From NCBI GenBank assembly GCA_031266135.1, contig JAISBP010000013.1, positions 1-56,308 of the forward strand: a stretch of DNA of 56,308 nt, read 5' to 3'. Below are positions 37,008 to 46,656 of the stretch, one piece after another. Numbering within the stretch: the first letter of the stretch is position 1; each line of letters begins with the position of its first letter. This DNA comes from Holosporales bacterium. GTDB taxonomy: Bacteria; Pseudomonadota; Alphaproteobacteria; RUG11792. A program made the position numbers and the translations under genes. Under the pieces are notes generated by a model. That model was not told where the DNA came from. It saw only the letters and a program-made list of their open reading frames with translations, and did not search any database.

Positions 37008-38915
37008 CTATTCAACGTCCTCGAGATACGCCGGGCAATACGGGTGTAGTCTCCTCGCCATTTGCTTCCGTTTAGTGACGCCGTTATCTCCGGTCCAGAT
37101 GTAGAGACCCTGGGGGTGTGACTTTACCTCAATACTCGTGAACTCCTTCTTTTTAAGCTTGCCGCTAAATCCCAAGTTCCTCTGTATCGATATGATTTGG
37201 TTTCTGCCCTTCCTGACCGATGTAGTGTAGAAATTTCCGTCTTGATCAATGTGGCATATGACCTCAAGATTCGGTGGCATTATTATATCGGGGCCTTCTT
37301 GGATGATCCACATTATCGATGCCATAACGATGAGTACTGATCCGATGTGCTTAAATTTTGTTTTTAAGAGACACAATATAATGCCACCCATCATCAATAT
37401 ATAGAGCGTCATTATTTCCGGTGATTTGAGGGTGATGTTTGAGCCAGGCATCTCCGCGATTATGCCAAGGAAATATATGAGGAAGTTTATGACGCCCTCG
37501 AGGAAATTGGTGATGACATCCGTGAAGTACCCGAAAGACATCGCGATGATACCGAGCGGCATGATGATGAGACTCACCATCGGTATCGCGAAGAGGTTCC
37601 CAAAGATGCCGGCGAGACTCAATCGATTGAACGTCGCGACGGAGATCGGGAAAGTCGCAACCGAGGCTATGAATGTCGTCACCGCAGAGAGAGCTATGTA
37701 TGAGTAAATTGTCTTCCAAAATGAGTTATTCTTAAATCTCCATTCTGATAATGTGGAGCTATACTTCTCATAGAACGCGATGAGAGCAACAACGGCGCTA
37801 AACGATAATTGAAAACTCACCAAAAATAAGGCGCCGGAATCAAATAACAAAATCAAAAAGGCGGCGGTCGAGACACTCCGCATAGATAATGCTCCTCGCC
37901 CGAAGATAACGCCCAATAAGCAGATGGTCGTCATGATGAATGCCCGGACGGCCGATGGGGAAAATCCAGAGATTGCCAAGTATAAATAAGTAAATAAGAT
38001 CGTTAGGATTGCGGATATTTTCCTGGCCCGTATGCCTTTAAAAATACAGCTCAAATATAAGTTGATCCTAAAAAATATGAAGAAAAGGATTGAGGCTATG
38101 AGGGACATATGGAGGCCGGAGATGGCGAGGATATGCGCCGTCCCCGTATTTATAAAATTATCTCGAATATCTTGGGTGATCGGAGATTTATCACCGGTGA
38201 TGAGGGAGCACGCAACGCCTCCCGCTGGGCTCACCATCTTCTCCATGATAGTCTGGGTCAGAGTTCGGCGGAGGTATGCGAAGACATCGGTTTTGGCACC
38301 CCCTCCTTGATCTTGATTCATCTTTTTGGTGAAGAGCACGACTCCGGTTGCATCCATCTTATTGAGTGCATTAAACTGTGCCTGATCAAACGAAGATGGA
38401 ATCGCGGCCATCTTGTAGGGCATCAGATTCCCCACGACCTTACAACGGTCATTGGGGACGAGATCAGCGATCGCCCTGCTGGGGCACGTCATCTTGGCCG
38501 TCTTGATGTAGCCCAAATCTTCATCTGGAAACTGAATGTTTCTAAAGACTATACGTTGCATGTTCTTCATGATTGGGTGTGTCGCATCGATGAATCCAAC
38601 GTCCGCGAAGAAGGTGACCTTATCGTATTCTCTGTCGATGAATTTCTTGTTCGTCAAAAGCGTCGTCTCAAATATACCGCCAGTTTGGGATACGTATACC
38701 CCGAGTGTGAATACCAATATCGCCGTCGCCAAAAGCTTCGATCTCTTGAAGATCAGCCGGCAACTTGTGGCACTCAATCCCAGGAAGGCTACCAACGATC
38801 TCCAGCTCAGGAACGGAAAGAAAACTCCGCATATTATGCCTATACCAAGAATTACCGATGCAAATAGCGGGATTCGCTCCCTTTCTAATAGGAGAAACTC
38901 CTTAAATTTCGTCAA
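37008..38915 (-). CDS. comEC: ComEC/Rec2-family DNA uptake channel
   Basis: Polytopic membrane protein of 635 aa. The N-terminal membrane segments flank a DUF4131/OB-like part (about 60-200). The competence domain carries ISGLHMSLIA (about 260-270) and further helices. The C-terminal metallo-beta-lactamase domain of full-length ComEC is not evident; the last about 85 residues are a short soluble tail (MPPNLEVICHIDQDGNFYTT). Start is TTG, 14 bases inside the end of rpiB, showing coupling. With comF in the same window some DNA uptake ability is possible. Confidence 0.85.
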   Translation of the reverse strand: MTKFKEFLLLERERIPLFASVILGIGIICGVFFPFLSWRSLVAFLGLSATSCRLIFKRSKLLATAILVFTLGVYVSQTGGIFETTLLTNKKFIDREYDKVTFFADVGFIDATHPIMKNMQRIVFRNIQFPDEDLGYIKTAKMTCPSRAIADLVPNDRCKVVGNLMPYKMAAIPSSFDQAQFNALNKMDATGVVLFTKKMNQDQGGGAKTDVFAYLRRTLTQTIMEKMVSPAGGVACSLITGDKSPITQDIRDNFINTGTAHILAISGLHMSLIASILFFIFFRINLYLSCIFKGIRARKISAILTILFTYLYLAISGFSPSAVRAFIMTTICLLGVIFGRGALSMRSVSTAAFLILLFDSGALFLVSFQLSFSAVVALIAFYEKYSSTLSEWRFKNNSFWKTIYSYIALSAVTTFIASVATFPISVATFNRLSLAGIFGNLFAIPMVSLIIMPLGIIAMSFGYFTDVITNFLEGVINFLIYFLGIIAEMPGSNITLKSPEIMTLYILMMGGIILCLLKTKFKHIGSVLIVMASIMWIIQEGPDIIMPPNLEVICHIDQDGNFYTTSVRKGRNQIISIQRNLGFSGKLKKKEFTSIEVKSHPQGLYIWTGDNGVTKRKQMARRLHPYCPAYLEDVE

Positions 38916-39504
38916 TTTTATTTATTCTTATGAGATGTCTGTTGTCGGAGAATTCTGTATCGACAAATACGGTGGCACACTTAATCGCTTGTTCTGGAGT
39001 GGTGAATTTCGAGCCAAAACAGATGATATTGGCGTCGTTGTGTTCGCGTGCTAACCGCATAATCTCTTCCCAGGCGTCTCCGGTGGGGCACCATACGGAC
39101 CTGATGCCCCTAACCCTATTGGCCGCAATATTCATTCCAATCCCAGAATAACAGATTAAAATCCCGAAACAATCGTTTGAATTCAGCACACTGTGAGCCA
39201 CCTTTTTGGCGTAGTCCGGATAATCAACTGAAATGCAATCACTATCCGTCCCGAAATCCTCGACATTGTATCCGGTGGATCTGAAGTGCTCGATTAGATC
39301 CCGCTTGAGACGATATCCGCGGTGGTCTGAGGCTATGGCCAGGCAACCAAAAGCAGATCTATTCCGCATCTCTCCATAATCAGCCTTCTGCTGCGTCGAT
39401 CCAGTACTCAAATCCTCATGTACACCAAAGTACACTCCGGTTCTGCGTGCCGGATCTCCTTCCATAAGAACTGATTCTGGAGATTTCGAAATAGATCTTA
39501 TCAA
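38902..39504 (-). CDS. rpiB: Ribose-5-phosphate isomerase B with an N-terminal family A insertion
   Basis: Interconverts ribose-5-P and ribulose-5-P. The core begins CLAIASDHRGYRLKRDL and has the nucleophilic cysteine in GILICYSGIGMNIAANR; the residue after Cys is Tyr, where Gly is usual. Residues 3-50 come from a 144-bp family A element, with the core starting right after it. The start is a TTG overlapping the accD stop (TTGA). Removing the element gives L-I-AFGCLAIASDH, a normal RpiB beginning. An internal ATG of the element (SVLMEGD) may be the true start. It overlaps comEC downstream. Confidence 0.92.
   Translation of the reverse strand: MIRSISKSPESVLMEGDPARRTGVYFGVHEDLSTGSTQQKADYGEMRNRSAFGCLAIASDHRGYRLKRDLIEHFRSTGYNVEDFGTDSDCISVDYPDYAKKVAHSVLNSNDCFGILICYSGIGMNIAANRVRGIRSVWCPTGDAWEEIMRLAREHNDANIICFGSKFTTPEQAIKCATVFVDTEFSDNRHLIRINKIDEI
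39355..39498 (-). repeat. Family A element at the rpiB start, 144 bp
   Basis: Ends AGATCTATT...AATAGATCT, a variant of the AGACCTCTT end. The interior matches the recO and glmU copies closely (AGTACTGGATCGACGCAGCA, AGAACCGGAGTGTAC). The 3-bp flanks differ (coding-strand ATA and GCT), so any duplication has decayed or never existed. Confidence 0.92.
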
Positions 39505-40361
39505 TGATAAAGTCCCCCGATCGTGTAATCCAATACACCGCGTAAGATTTCGGGGATATTACCTCTAGAAACTATCATATCTATCATCCCGTGATCCTTC
39601 AAGAATTCGGATCTTTGAAATCCGTCGGGTAGCTTATGTTTTATCGTCTTTTCGATGACCCTCGCCCCCGCGAATCCGATGAGGGCATTCGGTTCGGATA
39701 TGTGGATATCTCCCAGCATGGCGAATGACGCTAGGACTCCCCCAGTCGTTGGATGAGTAAAAACATTAATGTACGGCAATCCGTATTCTTTTAATGTACA
39801 AATTGAGGCGATGGTAGCTGGCATCTGCATGAGGGAGAACATACCTTCCTGCATCCTGGCACCTCCCGATGCCGTAAATCCAATCAGGGCGGCCCTATTT
39901 TTGATGGCCGTTTCTGCGGCGAGGGAAATGGTTTTGCCGACGGCCAATCCCATGGATCCCCCCATAAATGCGAAGTTCATCGAGAAAACGACGGCCGGTA
40001 AATTTCCTATATTGCCACAGGCTACTAGGATGGCGTCCTGATCACCCGTTGCCTGACGCGCCTCCTTGAGTCTATCATGATACTTTTTGGTATCCCTAAA
40101 CTTTATGGGGTCATCCTTTATTTTGACCGTTGGTATCTCGGTATATTTTTGATCATCGAATACTAGGGCGAATCTCGCCTTACCAGATATTTGGAAATGA
40201 TGATTACAGTTATTGCATACCATGTAGTTTTCAGCGAGCTCGGCGTTGTATATCAGCTTTTCACATGATGGACACTTTGTCCAAGAGACAGCCTCATCGT
40301 TGGACGTCCCCCCAATGATCGCCTTAATCTTCGGGGTAACGAAATCTTTCAGCCAACTCAT
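39501..40361 (-). CDS. accD: Acetyl-CoA carboxylase carboxyltransferase subunit beta
   Basis: Part of the carboxyltransferase that makes malonyl-CoA. From the ATG at 40361 the protein has 286 aa with a zinc ribbon (C30, C33, C49, C52 in CPSC...CNNC) and the crotonase-like core (FTASGGARMQEGMFSLMQMP, NVFTHPTTGGVLASFAML). The open frame runs 30 codons further up to 40451 and would add a hydrophobic segment, unusual for this cytosolic enzyme, so I prefer the later start. Its TGA overlaps the rpiB start. Confidence 0.95.
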   Translation of the reverse strand: MSWLKDFVTPKIKAIIGGTSNDEAVSWTKCPSCEKLIYNAELAENYMVCNNCNHHFQISGKARFALVFDDQKYTEIPTVKIKDDPIKFRDTKKYHDRLKEARQATGDQDAILVACGNIGNLPAVVFSMNFAFMGGSMGLAVGKTISLAAETAIKNRAALIGFTASGGARMQEGMFSLMQMPATIASICTLKEYGLPYINVFTHPTTGGVLASFAMLGDIHISEPNALIGFAGARVIEKTIKHKLPDGFQRSEFLKDHGMIDMIVSRGNIPEILRGVLDYTIGGLYH

Positions 40362-40479
40362 GAAACTGATATGCCAAGCCAGATGACTACCAACAGAATA
40401 TCCAACAAAACAGCAAAAGAGTAAAGATAATATTGTTAACGTGATGGACATGTCATCGTACCATTTCGTATCTTTTTCA

Positions 40480-40517
40480 GCAAGACAAAAGGATGCGAGT
40501 ACTAAGTGGAATTAGTA
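40480..40517 (+). mobile_element. Family B MITE relic
   Basis: AAGTGGAATTAGTA followed by TA keeps one terminal repeat with one mismatch, and the preceding GCAAGACAAAAGGATGCG resembles the interior of the 30048 copy (GCAAAAAATAATGCG). The other end is lost. It lies between prfB and accD. Confidence 0.5.
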
Positions 40518-40546
40518 TAAGAACTTATTAATTACATCACAAGTAA

Positions 40547-41638
40547 TTAATTATACTGAGATATAGCCGATTCTAGAAATTCATTAATCTCACCATCGAG
40601 GACGGCCATGGCATTCCCTTTTTCAACCCCAGTTCTAGTATCCTTGACTAGTTGGTATGGCTGCAAAACGTATGACCGGATTTGATTTCCCCAGGCGATA
40701 TCCGTTTTGTTCTGAGAATTCTTGGTGGCATCTTCCTGTTCCTTCAATTTCAGTGCATATAGCTTCGATCTGAGCATATTCATTGCTATTTCCCTGTTTC
40801 TATGCTGAGACCTGTCAATTTGAGACTGAGAGACTATGCCCGTCGGAAAGTGGGTGATCCTCACCGCGCTATCAGTCTTGTTCACGTGCTGCCCCCCAGC
40901 TCCGGATGACCGATACGTATCGATCCTCAGATCCGAATCGTTTATCTCGATCTCGATGTCATTATCAATTTCTGGAGATACGCAGACGGACGCGAAACTA
41001 GTGTGCCTCCTGGCATTTGAATCAAACGGTGAAATCCTCACCAGCCTATGGACTCCCGTCTCTTTCTTTAGCCAGCCATATGCCTTCAGCCCCTTTATAT
41101 TGAGCGTGATCGATTTGACACCAGCTTCATCACCACCCGTTTTATCGGTTATCTCGATGCTGTATCCCCTCTTTTCGGCCCACCTAAAATACATACGAGC
41201 CAGCATTTCGGCCCAGTCCTGTGCCTCCGTCCCTCCAGCACCTGAATTTATTTCGACATAACAATTGGCGGCATCGTGTGGTCCACTCAAGACGGACTCT
41301 ATCTGGAGGGTCGTGGCCTCATGGGTCAGCCCATCCAGCGCGGCACTGAATTCACTGACCGATTGCGTGTCACCTTCAGATTCGGCCAATTCGATCAGCT
41401 CAACCGTATCGATAAACTTCGCCTCTAGATTCTGGACTGCGGTTACAGAATTCCGTAGTCTATCTCTTTCTTTGATTATATTTATTGCGGCCTCTGAATT
41501 ATTCCAAAATTCCGGACAGTCTATTTTATCCTCAAGATCTCGGATCATCTTTATGGTATTCGGAAAATCTACGAAGTTCTTTATATTCCGAATGGCCGTC
41601 TCAATAATTTCGGCATTCCTTTGATCTTGAGGCGTCAT
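40547..41638 (-). CDS. prfB: Peptide chain release factor 2
   Basis: Releases peptides at UGA and UAA. The 363-aa protein has the RF2-specific SPF tripeptide (203-205), the GGQ loop (248-250, SSGAGGQHVNKTD) and the terminal VKDTRTGVEKGNAMAVLDG signature. The frame is continuous, without the programmed frameshift found in many bacteria. The presence of RF2 agrees with TGA being a stop codon here. The start lies six bases after the trxB stop, so the two are probably cotranscribed. Confidence 0.97.
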   Translation of the reverse strand: MTPQDQRNAEIIETAIRNIKNFVDFPNTIKMIRDLEDKIDCPEFWNNSEAAINIIKERDRLRNSVTAVQNLEAKFIDTVELIELAESEGDTQSVSEFSAALDGLTHEATTLQIESVLSGPHDAANCYVEINSGAGGTEAQDWAEMLARMYFRWAEKRGYSIEITDKTGGDEAGVKSITLNIKGLKAYGWLKKETGVHRLVRISPFDSNARRHTSFASVCVSPEIDNDIEIEINDSDLRIDTYRSSGAGGQHVNKTDSAVRITHFPTGIVSQSQIDRSQHRNREIAMNMLRSKLYALKLKEQEDATKNSQNKTDIAWGNQIRSYVLQPYQLVKDTRTGVEKGNAMAVLDGEINEFLESAISQYN

Positions 41639-41644
41639 TCTATC

Positions 41645-42574
41645 TCATCTGGCCCCCAAATATTCCTCGACGTATCTAGCGACGAGCGCTCCCTGCCCCG
41701 CCGCGAATATGGCCTGTTTTAGGCTGCCACTCACAATATCACCCGCCGCAAAAATCCCCGTACAAGACGTCTTCGTATCTATCGCCATTATATATCCATC
41801 GTCATCAGTTTCAATCAAATCACGACAGAATCCAGATGATGGAGTCGTTCCAATCGCTATGAAAAGACCGTCCAATTTCAATGGGCTTTCCGAATCTTTG
41901 ACGATATTCCTAAGTAGAACGGAATCCATTACCTTATCACCAGATATTCGTACTATTTCACTATTCCAAAGAAATTCAATCCTATTATTTGAGAGCAGCT
42001 TATTCTGTAAATATTTCTCGGCCCTCAATGAATCGCGCCGATGAATCAGGTAGACCTGCTCGGCAAAGTTGCTGAGGAACATGGCCTCCATAACGGCCGT
42101 GTTCCCTCCACCCACGACGGCCACTCGTTTCTCCCTATACATTGGGCCATCGCACGTCGCACACCATGAGACTCCTTTGTTGGAGAATTCCGACTCACCC
42201 GGAACGCCGAGGCGCCGATGAGTAGCCCCCGTCGCTATGACGACGGCTTTGGTCGTGATCCGTTCTCCCGATGAAAGTGATAATATAAACAAGTTATCGT
42301 CGGTCTGTTCTATTTGCTCGAGGCTTTGGTATATGAATTGGGTACCCAATTCCTCGGCCTGGGATAACATATTCATCATGAGATCACACCCAGATATCGA
42401 TTTAAATCCAGGGTAATTCTCGATTACATCGGTTGTGATGAGCTGCCCTCCCGGAACATTTCCGATCAATAATACGGGGGCTAGGCCTGAACGTGCTGCA
42501 TATATGGAACATGTCAACCCAGCAGGTCCAGATCCAACAATGACAACCTCTGAATTTAAGTAAGTATCTTCCAT
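41645..42574 (-). CDS. trxB: Thioredoxin reductase
   Basis: NADPH-dependent flavoenzyme that reduces thioredoxin, 309 aa. The FAD motif GSGPAG is at 14-19, the redox-active CATC at 138-141 followed by DG, the NADPH motif VVGGGNTAVMEA comes just after, and the C-terminal FAD motif is GIFAAGDIVSG. All family hallmarks are present. It forms a unit with prfB. The 206 bases upstream to gap hold no gene. Confidence 0.96.
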   Translation of the reverse strand: MEDTYLNSEVVIVGSGPAGLTCSIYAARSGLAPVLLIGNVPGGQLITTDVIENYPGFKSISGCDLMMNMLSQAEELGTQFIYQSLEQIEQTDDNLFILSLSSGERITTKAVVIATGATHRRLGVPGESEFSNKGVSWCATCDGPMYREKRVAVVGGGNTAVMEAMFLSNFAEQVYLIHRRDSLRAEKYLQNKLLSNNRIEFLWNSEIVRISGDKVMDSVLLRNIVKDSESPLKLDGLFIAIGTTPSSGFCRDLIETDDDGYIMAIDTKTSCTGIFAAGDIVSGSLKQAIFAAGQGALVARYVEEYLGAR

Positions 42575-42780
42575 GGTATAAATATTCGGATTTACTAAAT
42601 GAATACCTCAATTATAGTAATCATACCAGAAGATAGATACATATAGCAATGGCCTGTAAAGAAATTTCATACATCTAAAGTACTACAGAATAATGAAGGC
42701 TCCAATACACAAATTCATCATTGACTCCACGACGAATAATAACCATAATCCCGAAAGGATTTATGGATAAGAGATTTACC

Positions 42781-43803
42781 CTAAGACCCTGTCGATAAAT
42801 ACTGGGCGACATCCAGCATCCTATTTGAAAAGCCGAATTCGTTGTCGTACCACGAGACGACGCGGCAGAAGTGATTGCCCAAGATGACGGTTCCCGTCGC
42901 ATCGAATACAGAGCTCATCGTAGAGTGGTTAAAATCCGCCGAGACGAGTGGTTCGTCGCAATATCCAAGGATTCCGTCATATCTGTCACGAGACGCCTTC
43001 CTCGCGAGATCGTTTATGGTACCTCGATCGGCCGCCTTAGAGATCGTGCACTTTAAATCGATCATCGAAACATTGGCGGTGGGGACCCTGATGGCGGCCC
43101 CATCCAACCTCCCCGTTAGATTCGGTAGGACTAGGCCTAACGTCTTGGCGGCGCCTGTCGTACTCGGTATCATGGAGAGTGGAGCAGATCTGGCCCGTCT
43201 GAGATCCTTATGGACGGTATCGACCAGCCTCTGATCTCCGGTAAACGCATGCACCGTCGTCATGAATCCATATTCAATACCGAAGTGCTCATCGATTAAT
43301 TGGGCTATAGGGGCTAGGCAATTAGTCGTACACGATCCATTCGAAATGACCTCATGTTCGCGTTTCATCCCAGTGTGATTGATTCCATAAATCACAGTAA
43401 AATCAGCGCCCTCTGATGGAGCGGATACTAGTACCCTCTTAGCTCCGGCCTTGAGGTGACCAGCAGCATCGGATCGTTTCGTGAATCTCCCGGAGCATTC
43501 CAGGACGATATCGACCTCCCTCGAATTCCACTCTAAGTTCTCTGGATTAGACTCTGAGATCATCGATATCTCCTGCCCATCGATCGAGATTCCATTCGCA
43601 GTTTCCTGAATATCACGACCAATCCTTCCGTGAACGGAATCATATTTCAGGAGGTGGATATTGGTCCGTATATCTGAGAGATCGTTTATATAGCTCACTT
43701 CTATTTTATCGTACTTCGTTTTATTCTCAAAATACGCCCTCAATATCATCCGGCCTATTCGGCCGAATCCGTTGATGCCTATCTTCACTCTCTTTTCCAT
43801 CAT
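42781..43803 (-). CDS. gap: Glyceraldehyde-3-phosphate dehydrogenase
   Basis: Glycolytic or gluconeogenic dehydrogenase, 340 aa. The NAD(P) motif is INGFGRIGRMILRA. The catalytic cysteine is C158 in SNGSCTTNCLAP, and SWYDNEFGFSNRMLD closes the protein. YINDL (39-43) with Asp after the second strand favours NAD+, though this is indirect. It starts at tandem ATGs directly after the TAG of the PpiD-like gene, so it is in that operon. RpiB and Gap show some central carbon metabolism remains. Confidence 0.96.
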   Translation of the reverse strand: MMEKRVKIGINGFGRIGRMILRAYFENKTKYDKIEVSYINDLSDIRTNIHLLKYDSVHGRIGRDIQETANGISIDGQEISMISESNPENLEWNSREVDIVLECSGRFTKRSDAAGHLKAGAKRVLVSAPSEGADFTVIYGINHTGMKREHEVISNGSCTTNCLAPIAQLIDEHFGIEYGFMTTVHAFTGDQRLVDTVHKDLRRARSAPLSMIPSTTGAAKTLGLVLPNLTGRLDGAAIRVPTANVSMIDLKCTISKAADRGTINDLARKASRDRYDGILGYCDEPLVSADFNHSTMSSVFDATGTVILGNHFCRVVSWYDNEFGFSNRMLDVAQYLSTGS

Positions 43804-45768
43804 CTAATTTCCTTCGTCATCTTTATCGGTGACCTTGACCAGTTCTTCCACCAGTTCCTCATCGACATCAACATCGTGCATCTTCCGGAAGGACTTCATG
43901 GCGACTGGGACGACATCTTTCGACGCACCAGAATCTATATAATTCGCCACGACTCTTCCGAATTCATCGGACGCTCGGATGCTGGAGCCGCTCTCTTTGA
44001 GCGCGATTATAACATAGTTTCCGTCGGGTAGTTTATAATCGATGGCCTCACCCTTCTTCATGGTACCCAGCGTATTCAGGAGCACGTTTGGATTCGGGAT
44101 TTCGGCCATTATATCCTTGGTATCCTGAGACGCCGTCTTTTGACCTACCGCCATGATCACGTCTTTCTTCGATACTTTATATGACTTCGTGTCCTTCAAT
44201 TTCAGGACTTCACCACAAGCATCCAGGCCTTTATTGACGATCGCCCTTACTTGAGTTTCAGCTTCCTTTCCTTTTTTCTCGTTTATATAATCTTTTTTGA
44301 CCTTCTCGGAGATTTTATCGAATTCAGGAATATTGGCCTTCTTAATATTTCTTACATAAACAACGTATGACAACGTATCATTTTCCTTTGATTCGATGGT
44401 CTGCGTTGCCTGCTTAGCATCAGTTCTGGATGTATTCTCAATGATCTCCTTCCTGGTGGCCTCATCTGGAACCAATTTAACCAGTTCTGGATTACCAACC
44501 TGTAGATCAAAGTCTTTCAATTCGGCGACTCGTAGACCTGTATCCTTCGCGACTTCATCGATATTCTTGCCGGCTCCGAATCCATCGTCCACCTTATTCC
44601 TGACGAGCTTGATCTTCTCATAAGCCTCAGGGGAATTCAGTTTTTCATTCTGTATATCCTTGGCGATCTTTTCTTTTATTTCCTGGGGACTTTCCTGCTG
44701 CTTCGGAGCATTTATCTTGACGCATCTATATACGTAGAATTGATTACCGACCGCACAGACGGTGGACGTTTGATTCAATGTCAATTCAAACAGAGTATCT
44801 CCGAATTGCTCTGGGAAATCGGATAAATGAGTATCTCTTATAAAATCAGAATTAACAGCGAATTTCTTTTTGACATCTTCTGATGGTGTTCCGGCATTGA
44901 GCACATTCCACGCCTTATCTGCATCCTCTCGCCTTTCAAAAGCAAACCGTTCAAAATCTCGAGTTTCTTCTTGTGTAAACGATGATTTTACTTCCTCATA
45001 ACGTTCATCGATCTCCTTTTTACTTACCTTTAGCTCATCTCCCGAAGCCGCCAGGTTATCGACGAATAAAATGGAGATATTCCTTCGTTCTGGATTTTGA
45101 TATTTCTCTTTGTTTACATCGAAGTATTGCCGTGTATCTTCGGTCGGAATATTTTCATCTATCTTCATATCGGATACATTTAATTTGGCCAATACAATTG
45201 TCTTTACTGACTCAAACTCTTTGGCTATCTGCTCCTTGATGAATAATGGAATCTTATAGCTGGCGACAAGAGGGTACAGAAGTTGCGTCCTCTCTAGGTT
45301 ATCGCGTATCTGAGCCAGGAATCCGGCCTCGGATATTCCGGATCTTCTAATAGCGTCCTCATAAACCTTCTCACTGAAAATGCCATCGATCTGGAAATCG
45401 GGGATAGATTGAATAATACTGAGGACACTCTTCTTGGGGATTATAATACCGATACCCTTGAGGGCCTGGTCAAAGACGGCCCTAGTAATGAGATTATCCA
45501 ATACGATACTCTTGATATTTAGACTATTCAATTCCTTGTCGGAGAGAGGTATAGAACTTGCATTCCTAATTCTTTGCCTCTCCTCGTTGTATTCACGCAT
45601 GAAAGCATCCGCCGAAATACGTACCTGTTTAACGCGAATAACGGACTTGGAAGCAGAATAATTCTTGATGATATCTCCGACACCCCATAGGCAGAAACTA
45701 AGGATAATAGCGCCGAAAAGGATTTTAATGACGAGACTATGGGACGCATTTCTAAGAGATTTCAGCAT
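43804..45768 (-). CDS. PpiD/SurA-like periplasmic foldase
   Basis: Membrane-anchored chaperone for outer-membrane and periplasmic proteins. From the ATG at 45768 (654 aa) a membrane helix lies at about 12-31 (VIKILFGAIILSFCLWGVGD), then the SurA N-terminal helical domain (about 35-180), a parvulin-like middle (about 260-360, EREDADKAWNVLNAG type) and a helical C-terminal part. The parvulin domain is divergent, so isomerase activity is uncertain. The frame extends 11 codons upstream without support. A large exported proteome makes such a factor plausible. Confidence 0.88.
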   Translation of the reverse strand: MLKSLRNASHSLVIKILFGAIILSFCLWGVGDIIKNYSASKSVIRVKQVRISADAFMREYNEERQRIRNASSIPLSDKELNSLNIKSIVLDNLITRAVFDQALKGIGIIIPKKSVLSIIQSIPDFQIDGIFSEKVYEDAIRRSGISEAGFLAQIRDNLERTQLLYPLVASYKIPLFIKEQIAKEFESVKTIVLAKLNVSDMKIDENIPTEDTRQYFDVNKEKYQNPERRNISILFVDNLAASGDELKVSKKEIDERYEEVKSSFTQEETRDFERFAFERREDADKAWNVLNAGTPSEDVKKKFAVNSDFIRDTHLSDFPEQFGDTLFELTLNQTSTVCAVGNQFYVYRCVKINAPKQQESPQEIKEKIAKDIQNEKLNSPEAYEKIKLVRNKVDDGFGAGKNIDEVAKDTGLRVAELKDFDLQVGNPELVKLVPDEATRKEIIENTSRTDAKQATQTIESKENDTLSYVVYVRNIKKANIPEFDKISEKVKKDYINEKKGKEAETQVRAIVNKGLDACGEVLKLKDTKSYKVSKKDVIMAVGQKTASQDTKDIMAEIPNPNVLLNTLGTMKKGEAIDYKLPDGNYVIIALKESGSSIRASDEFGRVVANYIDSGASKDVVPVAMKSFRKMHDVDVDEELVEELVKVTDKDDEGN

Positions 45769-45992
45769 GGCAAAAAAGAAATTATTCCAATATAAACCCA
45801 ATTATATACCGGCATCAGCGATAACTGCAAACAAAGCGTTGGAGGAAGACGAGAATTAGGCCTCTGATTCTGATTGTTCTCCTCTCTTCCATAACTTGTA
45901 TCATTCTATATTCCAGTAAATGCAAATAGGGTGATCATTCTGATTTATTTGTGTATATATCAAAGATGTGATTAATTACGCCAGGCGCATCT

Positions 45993-46024
45993 CGACGAAG
46001 CAGAAGAATAACTGAAATAAGTCT
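45993..46024 (+). repeat. Family A relic
   Basis: CGACGAAGCAGAAGAATAAC, then a shortened arm ending ATAAGTCT, equals the right end of family A with about 12 bases missing. The remainder of 45769-46101 shows no gene. Confidence 0.45.
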
Positions 46025-46101
46025 ATTGAGATTAATGGATAACCTACCATATACTAGGACCCGATATAAAGGCCTTACGGCAGCGAATTCGAAGTACATT
46101 T

Positions 46102-46656
46102 ATGCATCGTCGGTTTATAGCGAGCTTATTAAATGAGTATGTTCCGGGAAACCCAGAGGAGCAGGAAAATAAATCGAAAATGTTAGATTTCTTGTCGCGT
46201 GAATCTAATTGCTTTGAACGCAGTTGTCAGGAAGGGCATTTTACAGGAAGTTGCTGGCTTGAAAATTTTCAAGAGAACGCCGCTTTACTGACTCATCACA
46301 AGAAGTTCAAAAGTTGGCTACAACTCGGCGGCCACGCTGATGGAGATAGTGATTTACTGCGTGTGGCACAAAAGGAAGCGCTAGAAGAATCAGGGCTATC
46401 CGTTGAACCCGTCATTAATAAAATATTTGATATCAGCGTTCATTTTATTCCGTCTTATGAAGATGTAGGCCAACACTATCATTACGACGTTCGCTTCTAT
46501 CTAAGGGCCACGGAAGATAAGCCATTTGTCGTTAGCGAAGAATCGTACGATTTGAAGTGGGTGAATAGAGAAGATCAGCTTCCAGACAATCCTGAAGTTA
46601 AACGGATGTTTCAAAAATGGAGAAAATTAAAGGAATCCGGAGTTGATACACTATAG
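46102..46656 (+). CDS. NUDIX hydrolase
   Basis: Pyrophosphohydrolase of unknown nucleotide substrate, 184 aa. The Nudix box runs from G76 (GGHADGDSD) to KEALEESGL (91-99). The usual first Glu is replaced by Asp and the usual Arg by Lys, both tolerated in some members. The N-terminal about 60 residues form a helical extension, and a beta-rich C-terminal half follows. The ATG lacks a clear Shine-Dalgarno. It is a single gene flanked by intergenic repeats and secreted unknowns. Confidence 0.85.
   Translation: MHRRFIASLLNEYVPGNPEEQENKSKMLDFLSRESNCFERSCQEGHFTGSCWLENFQENAALLTHHKKFKSWLQLGGHADGDSDLLRVAQKEALEESGLSVEPVINKIFDISVHFIPSYEDVGQHYHYDVRFYLRATEDKPFVVSEESYDLKWVNREDQLPDNPEVKRMFQKWRKLKESGVDTL

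Noticed and set aside
40362-40451. AccD with an N-terminal membrane segment
   Set aside because: The extra 30 codons have no ribosome-binding site, and AccD is a soluble enzyme. The ATG at 40361 matches the family start.
40547-41638. Programmed frameshift in prfB
   Set aside because: The frame is continuous from the ATG through the SPF and GGQ motifs; no in-frame TGA or slip site is needed.
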